Below are positions 7,674 to 17,000 of a stretch of 64,000 bases of DNA, piece by piece. Under the pieces are notes generated by a model that ran no database searches, had not been told where the DNA came from, and saw nothing but the letters and a program-made list of their open reading frames with translations. Position 1 is the first letter of the stretch; each line of letters opens with the position of its first letter. Source of the stretch: a bacterium (GTDB lineage Bacteria > Auribacterota > UBA3054); contig JAFYXV010000004.1 of assembly GCA_017557885.1 (NCBI GenBank), positions 62,001-126,000 on the forward strand, given 5' to 3'. The position numbers and the translations under genes were made by a program.

Positions 7674-8810
7674 ATGCTTATTGCGCTGGATGAGAACATC
7701 AGGGAAGCGCAAGCTTCCTTTTCTACGCTTGGCACCGCCAGAACTTTCCAAGGGAGGCCCTTGGATCTTTCCGCTATCAGGGACGCCGACATCATCTGCG
7801 TCCGCTCGGTCACGAAAGTGAACGAGGAGTTCCTGAAGGCCGCGCCGAAAGTGAAGTTCATCGCCACCGCCACCAGCGGCAGCGAGCACATAGACAAGGA
7901 AGCTCTGAAAGCACACAACATCCCCTGGGCCGCCGCCAGAGGCTCCAACGCTACTTCCGTTACGGAGTGGGTGATGGCGGTTCTGCTTCTGCACGCCTGC
8001 CGCAACAAGCAAACGCTGTCCGGAAAATCCATCGGCATAATAGGCGTCGGCGAAGTGGGGAGCCGTGTCGCCAAGTATTCCGAGGCCCTGGGCCTGAAGC
8101 CTGTGCTCTGCGACCCTCCGCGAGCGGAGCGCGACAAAGATTTCACGAGCACCTCTTACGAAGAAGCGCTAGGCTGCGACATCGTGACGCTGCACACCGA
8201 CCTTACGACCGAGGGCCCGCACAAGACTTATCATCTCATCGACGAGGAGAAGCTTTCCCAAATCAAGGAAGGCGCGGTCCTCATCCAGGCCTCGAGAGGC
8301 GCGGTCATCGACAGCGCGCCCCTGAAAGTTAGGCTCATGAAAGTTAGAGACCTGGACTTCTATGCCGACGTCTGGGAAGGCGAGCCCTGCCCCGACAAGG
8401 ACATCCTCTGCTGCGCCCAGATCGCCACGCCTCATATCGCGGGCTATTCCTGGGACGGCAAGCTCCGCGGCACGGAAATGATCTACTCCGCCGTCTGCGA
8501 TTTCCTGGGAAAAGAAAAGACCTGGCGCGCGCCCTACAACGAGGGCGGTAAAGTTGAGATAGATCTCAGTGGGCTAACCGGCGAAAAGGCCCTCTACAAG
8601 GCCGTGAGCGCCCTTTACGACCCTGAGAGGGACGATTCCGAGATGTGCCTGACGCTGGACATGGGCGACCAAAGAAGATCAGAGCGTTTTGACGAACTGA
8701 GGAAAAAATATCCCAAGCGCTTGGAGTTCTCCCACGGGATAATTCAGAACGCCGCTCCTAAAGAAAAAGAGATCCTGAAAGCCTGGGGCTTCGAGGTAAA
8801 AAATGACTGA
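7674..8810 (+). CDS. pdxB: erythronate-4-phosphate dehydrogenase
   Basis: A 378-residue D-isomer 2-hydroxyacid dehydrogenase of the PdxB type. It oxidises 4-phospho-D-erythronate in the DXP-dependent pathway to pyridoxal 5'-phosphate. The start LIALDENIREA is typical of PdxB. The NAD-binding motif GIIGVGEVGSRVA lies near residues 120-132. The catalytic Arg is in QASRGAVID, the Glu in DVWEGEP and the His in ATPHIAGYS. The extra C-terminal segment (from about residue 285) corresponds to the PdxB dimerisation domain and separates it from plain phosphoglycerate dehydrogenases. PLP is the cofactor of the HisC encoded upstream. The last 8 bases overlap ribD. Confidence 0.9.
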   Translation: MLIALDENIREAQASFSTLGTARTFQGRPLDLSAIRDADIICVRSVTKVNEEFLKAAPKVKFIATATSGSEHIDKEALKAHNIPWAAARGSNATSVTEWVMAVLLLHACRNKQTLSGKSIGIIGVGEVGSRVAKYSEALGLKPVLCDPPRAERDKDFTSTSYEEALGCDIVTLHTDLTTEGPHKTYHLIDEEKLSQIKEGAVLIQASRGAVIDSAPLKVRLMKVRDLDFYADVWEGEPCPDKDILCCAQIATPHIAGYSWDGKLRGTEMIYSAVCDFLGKEKTWRAPYNEGGKVEIDLSGLTGEKALYKAVSALYDPERDDSEMCLTLDMGDQRRSERFDELRKKYPKRLEFSHGIIQNAAPKEKEILKAWGFEVKND

Positions 8811-9885
8811 AGAAGCCCTTTGGCAGCGAGCGATAGAATTGGCTAAAAAAGCCGAGTTGACCTGCGCCCCCAATCCCATGGTCGGCGCAGTCATCGTTAA
8901 AGGCGGCAAAATTATTGGCGAGGGCTACCATCAGGTCGCGGGCTGCGATCATGCGGAGATCCGCGCCATCAAGGACGCCAAAAAGAAAGGCCATGACCTT
9001 AAAGGCGCAACGATCTACGTCACATTGGAACCCTGCTCTACCTACGGCCGCACGCCCCCCTGCACGAAAGCTATCATTGAAAACAAATTCGCCGCGGTAA
9101 AGATAGGGACTATAGATCCCAATCCCAAGCACGCCGGCCGCGCTGTCAAGATCCTAACTGACGCCGGCATCAAAGTGACCGTGGCCGATAGATCTGACTG
9201 CAAGGAACTGAACGAAGTTTTCAACGCCAGGATGGATTGGGGCCGTCCCTTCATCCATCTGAAATGGGCCATGAGCCTGGACGGAAAACTGGCGGCGGAA
9301 AGCGGCGACGCAAAATGGATCTCCAATGAGAAAAGCCGGCATGAAGCTCACAAGCTTAGGGCGAAATACAACGCTGTTCTCGTCGGCTCCAAGACCGTAG
9401 AAGCAGACGACCCCTCGCTTAGCATCCGCCTTTCTAAAAAGGAACGTCAGCCCTATAAGATCGTGCTCGATTCGGAAGCGAAACTCAGCTACACGGGCAG
9501 GCTCACAAAAAACACTCCGAGCGAAAAAATAATCATAGCGGTCTCCCAAAAAGCCAAAGCCGAAAACATAAAAAAACTGAGGGACCGCGGCTTCACCGTC
9601 ATAAAAACGAAAGGGGAGCGAGTATCTCTGAAAGAACTGATGAAGGCGCTTGCCAAACTTGGCATTAGCGGCGTCCTCGTGGAAGGCGGAAGCGAAACAC
9701 TTTCATCTTTTCTCAAAGCAAAATTGGCGGACAAATTGACGGTCTTCATCGCGCCCAAGCTTCTGGGCGGAACGAGATCTCCCATAACGCAAGTCCTTTG
9801 CCAGACGCCGAAAAAATCTCCCAAGATCGTTTGGACAACCATCAAAAAGTTTGACGACGACTTTATGCTGGAGGGCGAGTTTTAA
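8803..9885 (+). CDS. ribD: bifunctional riboflavin biosynthesis deaminase/reductase RibD
   Basis: 360 residues, the usual length of the fused enzyme that carries out the second and third steps of riboflavin synthesis (pyrimidine deamination, then NADPH-dependent side-chain reduction). The N-terminal cytidine-deaminase-like domain (about 1-145) has the zinc site HAEIRA and PCSTYGRTPPC. The C-terminal RibD_C reductase domain starts at about RPFIHLKWAMSLDGKLA and ends with LLVEGG-type residues (GVLVEGGSETLSSFL). No other rib gene is nearby and no FMN riboswitch-like leader is visible. It overlaps pdxB by 8 bases and the next gene by 1 base. Confidence 0.95.
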   Translation: MTEEALWQRAIELAKKAELTCAPNPMVGAVIVKGGKIIGEGYHQVAGCDHAEIRAIKDAKKKGHDLKGATIYVTLEPCSTYGRTPPCTKAIIENKFAAVKIGTIDPNPKHAGRAVKILTDAGIKVTVADRSDCKELNEVFNARMDWGRPFIHLKWAMSLDGKLAAESGDAKWISNEKSRHEAHKLRAKYNAVLVGSKTVEADDPSLSIRLSKKERQPYKIVLDSEAKLSYTGRLTKNTPSEKIIIAVSQKAKAENIKKLRDRGFTVIKTKGERVSLKELMKALAKLGISGVLVEGGSETLSSFLKAKLADKLTVFIAPKLLGGTRSPITQVLCQTPKKSPKIVWTTIKKFDDDFMLEGEF

Positions 9886-11237
9886 TGGCTGAGAACAAAG
9901 CCTTCTACACCACCGGCTCCATCGGCATGATCATGCTGAAGACCAGTTCGGCCATGCTTATCGGTACGATAGCCATTTCTTTCTACAACGTTGTTGACAC
10001 TTACTTCGTCGGCAAACTCGGTACCGGTCCTCTGGCCGCCATGGGTTTCACGCTTCCTGTGGTCATGCTCTGCGGCTGCATCTTTAGAGGCATCTTCGCC
10101 GGCATCATGACGCTTTCCGGCCAGGCAATAGGCGCCCAGGATAAACAAAGAGCCCAGGAGACAATAAGAAGCGGCTTCTACCTCGCGGTCCTGCTCTCCT
10201 TCCTTCTGGCTGTCATTGGCAAGTGCTATTCGCACCTTGTCTTTGAAAAGCTAGGCGCCGCCGGCGATACGCTGGAAATGGTCTGCGGATATATGGACAT
10301 CTGGTTTCTTGGCTGCGTGACCGGCATGGTCGGACTTCTCGGCGGCGACATTTTGATCGTAGTAGGGGATACCAAGATGGCCAGCGCGGCGATCCTGACC
10401 GGCACAGGCCTGAACGTCATTCTTGACTACGGCCTTATCTTCGGCAACTTCGGCCTTCCCGAAATGGGCATCCGCGGCGCGGCCCTGGCGACCATCATCT
10501 CCCAGGCCTGCGGCGCCATTCTTCCCTGGGTTTTGATCAACAAGAAATACGAGCTGATGCGCTGGCTCCCTCTGCCGCTGAACGTCACCTTGAAATACTG
10601 GAAGCAGGAGATCACCTTCGGCATCCCAGTGATGCTCGGCTCCATCATTCTCCCTGTCGGCCAGACGGTCGTCACAAGAGTGGCGGCGCACTTTGGCGAC
10701 GTGGCGGTGGCGGCTATGGGCGCCGTCAACCGGCTGGAGACACTGGCCTTCATGATCCCGATGTCCGTGGGCTTTGGCCTTACCGCCATGGTGGCTCAGA
10801 ACTTCGGCGCCAAAGCCTACGACAGGCTTAAGCAGATCTACAAGGTCGCCAACCTTTTCGCCGGTCTTTACCTTCTCGTCATCGCGGTCGTCATAACCTT
10901 CATCGCCGACACCCTTGCGCACCAATTCTCCCAAGATCCGGCGGTCTGCGACCTCATGCGCCACGGCCTTTACATCATTTCCTGGGGCTTCGGACTCCTT
11001 GAGATCCACCGCTATTCCGGCTTCTTCCTGACGGGCTGCGGCAAGCCCTTGGGCGGCGCGCTTCTCAATATTTTCCGCATCGTCATATTGACCATTCCTC
11101 TGGCTTTTCTGGCCCTCTGGCTCGAATCCGTCCTCTGGCTCTTCTGGGGCAGGCTCATTTCCGACGTTCTGGCCGGCTCCGTCGGCCTCATCGCCAGCGG
11201 TATTATGATCTGGCGCCTGGCCAAAAACAAACAATAA
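9885..11237 (+). CDS. MATE-family multidrug/toxin efflux transporter
   Basis: A 450-residue polytopic membrane protein with about 12 hydrophobic segments in two homologous halves, as in MATE (NorM/DinF) cation-coupled antiporters. The first half carries the family-type FYNVVDTYFVGKLGTGPLAAMGF, and the second half GAVNRLETLAFMIPMSVGFGLTAMVAQNFGAK. Substrate and coupling ion (Na+ or H+) cannot be read. It is the last gene of the hisC operon, overlapping the ribD stop by one base. No Rho-independent terminator is evident directly after it. Confidence 0.9.
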   Translation: MAENKAFYTTGSIGMIMLKTSSAMLIGTIAISFYNVVDTYFVGKLGTGPLAAMGFTLPVVMLCGCIFRGIFAGIMTLSGQAIGAQDKQRAQETIRSGFYLAVLLSFLLAVIGKCYSHLVFEKLGAAGDTLEMVCGYMDIWFLGCVTGMVGLLGGDILIVVGDTKMASAAILTGTGLNVILDYGLIFGNFGLPEMGIRGAALATIISQACGAILPWVLINKKYELMRWLPLPLNVTLKYWKQEITFGIPVMLGSIILPVGQTVVTRVAAHFGDVAVAAMGAVNRLETLAFMIPMSVGFGLTAMVAQNFGAKAYDRLKQIYKVANLFAGLYLLVIAVVITFIADTLAHQFSQDPAVCDLMRHGLYIISWGFGLLEIHRYSGFFLTGCGKPLGGALLNIFRIVILTIPLAFLALWLESVLWLFWGRLISDVLAGSVGLIASGIMIWRLAKNKQ

Positions 11238-11289
11238 ATTATGTAAATCCAAACTTTGACTTGGGATTTTCATAAATAATTTGATATTC

Positions 11290-11333
11290 TAATGTATAAA
11301 CTTAGTATAAAAGTCGACCAAGTTTATACATTA
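11290..11333. repeat. perfect 14-bp inverted repeat upstream of the DUF4143 ATPase gene
   Basis: TAATGTATAAACTT at 11290-11303 is repeated as its exact complement AAGTTTATACATTA at 11320-11333, with 16 bases between. No T run follows, so it is not an ordinary terminator. It may be a protein-binding site or the end of a small inserted element. Confidence 0.6.
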
Positions 11334-11345
11334 ATCCGAAAGCTC

Positions 11346-11398
11346 AGGGCGCAAATCAAAAGTTCAACTTGCGATTTGCGCCCTAACTTTGATATAAT
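11346..11398 (+). promoter_or_regulatory. promoter overlapped by a 12-bp inverted repeat
   Basis: AGGGCGCAAATC (11346-11357) and GATTTGCGCCCT (11373-11384) are perfect complements. TTGCGA at 11369-11374 inside this structure and TATAAT at 11393-11398 (18-base spacer) form a plausible promoter for the ATPase gene starting at 11432. The repeat overlaps the -35 box, as an operator would. Confidence 0.5.
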
Positions 11399-11431
11399 GT
11401 CCTCAGATTTCATAAACTTGAGAGGATATTT

Positions 11432-12595
11432 ATGCTCATAGAACGGAAATTGGAACATACTTTCAAGCAGGCGCTTAAGGAATATCCTGTGGTCACGCTT
11501 TTCGGACCGCGCCAATCTGGTAAGACAACGCTTGCTAAAATGTGCTGCCCGAAGTTCAATTACGTGAATCTTGAAGATTCGGAAGCAAGAGATTTGGCTA
11601 GGCGTGATTACAAGGCGTTTTTTTCGCGTTTTCAGCCGCCGGTAGTCATTGACGAGATACAAAACGTTCCTGAACTAACCTCTGCCATTCAGGTTCTTGT
11701 GGACAGCGATCGACAGTCCAACGGTCGATTTGTTTTAACCGGAAGCCACCAGACTGCCCTCGCTGCTGCTGTGGATCAGTCTTTAGCCGGAAGGACCAGC
11801 GTTTTGGAACTTCTTCCGCTTTCCTTTGAAGAGATCAAGGGCGCGGATAAGCTTTCCTCTGATCGCCTGATGTTAAAAGGCTTTATGCCAGAATTGTATG
11901 CTTCAAAAAAGGATTCAGTAAATTACTATCGCAATTATTTGCGCACCTATGTGGAGCGCGATGTCAGGAGACTGGTAAACATTCGCGATCTTATTGTTTT
12001 TGAAAGATTTTTATCTCTTCTGGCCGGAAGAATTGGTCAGATCGTCAATTTTGCTTCTTTGGCAAACGAGACCGGAGTTTCAGCAACCACCATATCTTCT
12101 TGGGTTTCCATTCTTGAAGCTTCATTTATAATCTACCGTTTGCCTCCATTTTTTGCGAATATATCTAAACGCTTGGTCAAGTCGCCAAAAATCTATTTTA
12201 CGGAAACCGGATTGGCAACTTATCTTTTGGGCATAGAAGATGAATCACATTTAATGGCTCATCCTCTAAGGGGAAATATCTTTGAAAACATGGCGGTGAT
12301 GGAAGCCCGTAAATCTTTTTCAAACGAAGGGAGAGAGCCGAGGCTGGCCTTCTTGAGAACCGGGAAAGGATTTGAGATCGATCTTGTTGTTTCAAAAGGC
12401 ATTAAGGTCCAGCCTGTGGAAATTAAATCCGCCATGACTTTCAACGGTGATCTTGTTCGTAATCTCGAGACATTTTCGAAGGAATATCCTTCTGTTGTGG
12501 AGCCAACGCTGGTCTATGACGGAGACAATATTCCTTCCTTCGGACCTTGCTCTGTGAATGTGGTCAATATCCGAAAATGGGAGATTAATAGATAA
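11432..12595 (+). CDS. AAA-family ATPase with C-terminal DUF4143 domain
   Basis: 387 residues. The N-terminal AAA_14-type NTPase has Walker A GPRQSGKT (residues 25-32), a Walker B-like VVIDEIQNVPEL, and sensor-like LTGSHQTAL. The C-terminal DUF4143 domain contains YLRTYVERDVRRLVNIRDL and then a winged-helix-like stretch (ANETGVSATTISSWVSILE). These proteins are widespread and often on accessory DNA. Their role is not established; the C-terminal part has been compared to nuclease-like folds. The SD sequence AGAGG lies 8 bases before the ATG. A second, divergent member of the same family lies at 26871-28172. Composition is more AT-rich than the operon before it. Confidence 0.85.
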   Translation: MLIERKLEHTFKQALKEYPVVTLFGPRQSGKTTLAKMCCPKFNYVNLEDSEARDLARRDYKAFFSRFQPPVVIDEIQNVPELTSAIQVLVDSDRQSNGRFVLTGSHQTALAAAVDQSLAGRTSVLELLPLSFEEIKGADKLSSDRLMLKGFMPELYASKKDSVNYYRNYLRTYVERDVRRLVNIRDLIVFERFLSLLAGRIGQIVNFASLANETGVSATTISSWVSILEASFIIYRLPPFFANISKRLVKSPKIYFTETGLATYLLGIEDESHLMAHPLRGNIFENMAVMEARKSFSNEGREPRLAFLRTGKGFEIDLVVSKGIKVQPVEIKSAMTFNGDLVRNLETFSKEYPSVVEPTLVYDGDNIPSFGPCSVNVVNIRKWEINR

Positions 12596-12596
12596 T

Positions 12597-12893
12597 ATGA
12601 GTGTTTTTGAGAGTATCATGTTGATTTGTTTCGGCTTCGCCTGGCCTTTTCAGATCTATCATTCCTATGTCTCAAGGACAGCCAAGGGCAAGAGCGCGCT
12701 TTTTTCCTATGTCGTTATCATAGGCTACATTTCAGGCATCCTGCACAAGGTCATCTACAGCATGGACCTCGTCATCTACCTCTACATCGCTGATCTCACC
12801 ATGGTCATCATCGACCTTATCCTCTACTACCGCAACCGCGCTCTCGACAAAGCTTCCGACGCAGAACGCCAAAACGCCGCTTCTGACCGTTGA
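12597..12893 (+). CDS. small three-helix membrane protein, PQ-loop/SemiSWEET-like
   Basis: 98 residues when started at the ATG at 12597, right after the ATPase stop at 12595. Three hydrophobic segments are visible (about 3-18, 30-50, 56-78), with WPFQIYHSYVSRTAKGKS after the first. This resembles the PQ-loop repeat of half-size transporters such as SemiSWEETs, although the exact Pro-Gln pair is replaced by Pro-Phe-Gln. A start at 12558 would overlap the ATPase gene and lacks a ribosome-binding site. Its tail overlaps the tRNA promoter. Transport substrate unknown. Confidence 0.7.
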   Translation: MSVFESIMLICFGFAWPFQIYHSYVSRTAKGKSALFSYVVIIGYISGILHKVIYSMDLVIYLYIADLTMVIIDLILYYRNRALDKASDAERQNAASDR

Positions 12894-12918
12894 CAAAAAA
12901 GCCTCCTTTTGGTACATT
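12890..12918 (+). promoter_or_regulatory. sigma-70 promoter of the tRNA(CAU)-tRNA-Ser unit
   Basis: TTGACA at 12890-12895 (consensus -35), 17-base spacer, TACATT at 12913-12918. It overlaps the stop codon of the small membrane protein and lies 26 bases before the first tRNA. Confidence 0.7.
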
Positions 12919-12944
12919 ATACGCCACACCATTAGAAAGATCTT

Positions 12945-13021
12945 GGGCCCATAGCTCAGTCGGTTAGAGCAGCGGACTCATAATCCGCGTGTCGAAGGTT
13001 CAAGTCCTTCTGGGCCCACCA
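12945..13021 (+). tRNA. tRNA with anticodon CAU (elongator Met or Ile2)
   Basis: A 77-base tRNA with encoded CCA. The acceptor stem pairs GGGCCCA with TGGGCCC. The anticodon loop CTCATAA gives CAU. Elongator methionine and lysidine-modified isoleucine-2 tRNAs share this anticodon, and I cannot separate them from this sequence alone. It does not show the C1:A72 mismatch of an initiator tRNA. Confidence 0.95.
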
Positions 13022-13033
13022 ACGATAATAATT

Positions 13034-13123
13034 GGAGAGATGCCAGAGTGGTCGATCGGGCTGCCTTGGAAAGGCAGTATACGGGTAACCGTATCCAGGG
13101 TTCGAATCCCTGTCTCTCCGCCA
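13034..13123 (+). tRNA. tRNA-Ser (anticodon GGA)
   Basis: A 90-base class II tRNA with encoded CCA. The acceptor stem pairs GGAGAGA with TCTCTCC, discriminator G. The anticodon stem-loop CTGCC-TTGGAAA-GGCAG gives GGA, and a long variable arm is present. It lies 12 bases after the tRNA(CAU) on the same transcript, and the AT-rich island starts right after it. Confidence 0.96.
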
Positions 13124-13127
13124 CTTT

Positions 13128-13157
13128 AAACCGGCAAGACCACTGCCGGTTTTTTTA
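13128..13157 (+). terminator. Rho-independent terminator of the tRNA operon
   Basis: AAACCGGCA (13128-13136) pairs with TGCCGGTTT (13144-13152) and runs into a T tract. Confidence 0.85.
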
Positions 13158-13169
13158 TTTGGCTTTTGC

Positions 13170-13189
13170 TATACTTCTGTAGAAGTATA
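13170..13189. promoter_or_regulatory. 20-bp palindromic operator candidate of the XRE regulator
   Basis: TATACTTCT-GT-AGAAGTATA: perfect 9-bp arms with a 2-base centre, 37 bases upstream of the regulator's ATG. The position and symmetry fit autoregulation by the HTH protein encoded next. Confidence 0.6.
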
Positions 13190-13226
13190 TTTGCCAATTA
13201 GAAAAAAATTAAATAGGAATATAAGA

Positions 13227-13952
13227 ATGTTAGTTAGACACTACGATGAATTGTATCTTGAGGACGCCATGAACAATCTAGGCGAAGCGTTCGACTACGC
13301 TGTCAATTTATGCGGACTGGATATAGACAAATTTGCTGATGTTTTCATAACTGGAGAATATGCGAAACGGTTTGCCTGCGGTGAACCCCAGGTGGTCGCA
13401 GGCCTTTCCGGGACAGAACTGGCTATGGAAATAATAAGCTCTTCAGGCATGAAAATCTCTTTTCCTGAACCTTTAGCCAAGATCAAATACTCAAAGGAAT
13501 TCTGGGTTGGTTGGATCACAGCATATTATCAATGGAAAACCGGTATTTCCTTTAAAGAAATTTTCTCTTTCATCAGGGCCTCCAGAATAAGGGAAATGTA
13601 CAAGCCTTTTCACGAAGCGGGAGAAGACAATTTTGTGGCAGCTCTCGATGAGATGATTAGCAAGAAGCCAGGATATCAGAAACTAGCTTTTCAAAGAAAG
13701 GTAATTGGTTACTCCCAGCGACAGCTTGCCCAAAAGGCGGGAGTGAATCTGAGGACTCTTCAGCAGTACGAATCCGGAGCGAAGGATCTTAACAAAGCCT
13801 CCGTGGAGACTGTTCTCAATTTAGCCTGGGCACTGGGCTGCGATATAGAAGATATTCTGTACAGAAGGTTCAATAAAACAGAATCCTGCACCAACAACAT
13901 AGGTCATGCAATCATCAGAAAATATAAAGTGAGAAAAAATATTCTCATTTAA
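13227..13952 (+). CDS. XRE-family helix-turn-helix transcriptional regulator
   Basis: 241 residues from the ATG at 13227, which has AGGAA 7 bases upstream. A TTG at 13191 would give 12 more residues but has no ribosome-binding site. The C-terminal third carries a Cro/CI-type helix-turn-helix (about 155-215): YSQRQLAQKAGVNLRTLQQY is a clear helix-2/helix-3 pair, followed by a segment ending in GCDIEDIL. The N-terminal 150 residues (LVRHYDELYLEDAMNN...) match no domain I can name. It is the first gene of the AT-rich island and probably controls itself, and perhaps the helicase gene, through the upstream palindrome. Confidence 0.8.
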   Translation: MLVRHYDELYLEDAMNNLGEAFDYAVNLCGLDIDKFADVFITGEYAKRFACGEPQVVAGLSGTELAMEIISSSGMKISFPEPLAKIKYSKEFWVGWITAYYQWKTGISFKEIFSFIRASRIREMYKPFHEAGEDNFVAALDEMISKKPGYQKLAFQRKVIGYSQRQLAQKAGVNLRTLQQYESGAKDLNKASVETVLNLAWALGCDIEDILYRRFNKTESCTNNIGHAIIRKYKVRKNILI

Positions 13953-13954
13953 AT

Positions 13955-13983
13955 TTGACATAATAGTAACTTAAAAGTAAAAT
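13955..13983 (+). promoter_or_regulatory. strong sigma-70 promoter of the helicase gene
   Basis: TTGACA (13955-13960), exactly 17 bases, TAAAAT (13978-13983). A GGGGAG ribosome-binding site follows at about 14010, before the ATG at 14027. The promoter overlaps the palindrome-free tail of the regulator gene. Confidence 0.75.
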
Positions 13984-14026
13984 GAAAGAAGTAAAAATAA
14001 TAAACAATTGGGGAGCATGGTAGTTC

Positions 14027-17000
14027 ATGGCAGATTCAGCAGAACAGTCCAAAACGCAGTTAAGTTTAAAGGATAAAATTATTTCGCTATTTCATTTTAT
14101 TCAGGAACTGAATAAAATAAAGCAGAAGACGGTTTTGAATGTGAAGGATTATCCGTGGTTCCTTCCAGTTTTATCATTACATGATGATCCGGAAAATATC
14201 ACCATTAATTTTAGAGATAGAGTGGAAGATGAAGTAATAGGCACTTCTTCTACACTTCTTTCGGTTAGAAAAGCTGAATTTCAACTTTGCCCAACTCCCG
14301 ACCCTATACTCAAAGATTGGCTTGAGGACGGTTGGGATGATTTTAGACAGATAAATGCAAAAGTTAAAAAAGAGCGATATGTAGTTAATAGGGATGATGA
14401 GTCTGTATCTATTCCAAAAGACATTAATGGTTTAGATATAAAGGATAAGGAACAATTTGATGATGACGAAAAACGTGTTTCGACATTCGATGCTTGGAAA
14501 ACGAAACGTGAGATTTGGTTAAAGAAACAACAAATTATAGCCAAAACACGTGATTTGTTTTCAAAACTGTTTAGCATTTATTTTGAACTTAAAAAGGAAT
14601 CCGAAACAGAAGAAATTATTGTTGCAAATGGAATGCTATATGATAAATTAAATAATGAAATTAAACATCCAGTGCTTACTCATAGAGTAAGTATGGAGTT
14701 TGATTCAGATAAGAACATAATCTATATAGAAGATACAGACACACCTTCGGAATTATACACAGTTCTTTTCCAAAAAATGGATGGTGTAAAACTATCATCT
14801 ATTAATCAACTTAATGAAAATCTTCTGAAAAATGATTATCACCCTCTAGATAGAAATGATACTCCTCAATTCCTTAAAATATTGATGAATGAATTGTCTT
14901 CTGAAAGCAAATTTTGCGAAGAATATTCACCTGAGATATTAAAAGGAAATTGGAGATTGCTAATTGTTCTAGAGCCATGTTTTATTGTTAGAAAAAGGCT
15001 CGATGGGGCGGTAAAAACAATAGAAACAATAGTTGAAACAGTACAAAACGATGGAGAAATTCCTTCATCGCTTCGCGATATTGTCAGTGGAGGTATATTT
15101 GAAATTACTGAAGAGGATCACGAGGATACTATTGAAGAAAGGTTAGCATCTGTTGGTGGAGAAAGTATTGATATTTTTCTTTCTAAAGAAGCAAATCGCG
15201 AACAATTAGAAATTGCAAAGCGAATAGATAGGTACAATGCTGTTCTTGTTCAAGGCCCTCCGGGAACTGGAAAGACCCATACAATTGCTAATCTAATGGG
15301 TCATTTCTTTGCACAAGGGAAAAGCGTATTAGTAACAAGCTATACGAAAAAAGCCTTAAGAGTACTAAAAGAAAAGATTGCTGATGGATTACAAAACTTG
15401 TGTGTCTCTATTTTGGATGATTCCAATATTGATATGGAAAGATCAATTGATGGAATTACTGAATATTTATCTCGTACAACTTCTTTTGCCCTTCAGAGAG
15501 ATATTGAAGATTTGTCTGCTGAACGCAATAATATTATTAAAAAACTTTCAGGGGTGCGTCAAAACATATTTAAACTTATTCAGCAAGAAAGTAATAATAT
15601 AGAACTTAATGGCGAAGGAATTTCTCCTTCTAAAGCGGCAAAGTTCGTAGTGGAAAATGCAGAAACACTTTCATATATACCAGGTGATGTTAGTCTCTAT
15701 AAACCATTACCGTTAACTATTGAAAAACTAAAAGATCTTTACAAAAGCAATGAATTTTTAACACCTCAGGAAGAACTTGAATTAAAAAATGAACTTCCTG
15801 ATCCTTCGTCTCTAATTAATCCTTCAGATTTAAAAACGGCATTAGAAGAAATTAGAAAAAACACAGAATGTATTAATTCTATAGAGCAGAAAAAACATCT
15901 GAGTATTAATTTTGATAATAAAAATAATGTTAGCATTAAGAGTTCGTTTGGCGAACTTGTTTTTGCTCTTCCAAGTATAGAAAAAGCGGATAAATTAAAA
16001 GAGTTTTTTAATTCTTTCGATAGAATTGAAACATGGATGAGAAATATAATTATAGACGGAGACAAAGGAGGAAGTTATCGCCAGAATTGGATTAAACTTA
16101 TTGAAAAAATTGAGGAAACATGCGACTTGGCCAAGATCGTTGCTGGAGAGAAATTTGGTAAAAAAATAGTCCTTCCAACTGAAAACATAGAATCATTGCA
16201 TAATGTTTACAAACAAATCAGAGAAAAATTTAATAGTGACGGTAAGCTTTCTAAATTAACATTGTTTTTTTTAGGAAAAGATTATAAGCATGCGTTATCG
16301 TTAACTAGGATAAATGATCACGAAATTGAAAACGTAGAGGAATGTGATACTGTTATTCATTGTTTGAAATTACGTTTGCTGCGAAAGGAATGTTCAATAT
16401 ATTGGGATGAATTAATGGCATTCGATGATATTCCTGCGTTTTTCAAATTGGATGTAAAAGAACCGGAGAGCAAAGCTTTTAAATTCCTTCCAAAAATTAA
16501 AAAGTATCTTGACTGGTATAAAGAAGACTTTAGTCATTTGAATGACAGCTTAATTGATGCCGGTATTCCTACAAATTTATTCAATCAACAAAATGAACTG
16601 GATTCTGACCTGGATAATATTAATAGAATTTTAGATGTTGTTGATGAAGTAATTCGACCTTTATGTGAAGTGGTAACTCCTATTTACAATGTTTTAAATT
16701 TTAAAGATGCTATTAATGATACTGTCAATATACTAAAAGATAAAAAACTGGAAAATAGTGAAATTTGTCAAAAAGCTTTATCGGCAATTAGAGAAAATGA
16801 AGTATTAAATTATGAAAATGCTTTTATTGCTCTGGATTCACTTTATAATAAATATGCAATTCAAAAAGAGCGCAATAAACTTTTAGCAGAATTGGAACCA
16901 TATGCTCATCAATGGGCTATGGAGATTTCAAATAGGCAAGGAATTCATGGCAAGGCAACGCTTCCGGAAAACATAGAGCTAGCTTGGAAATGGAAACAAC

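Noticed and set aside
8803-9885. FMN riboswitch controlling ribD
   Set aside because: The gene overlaps pdxB by 8 bases and no leader structure is possible there.
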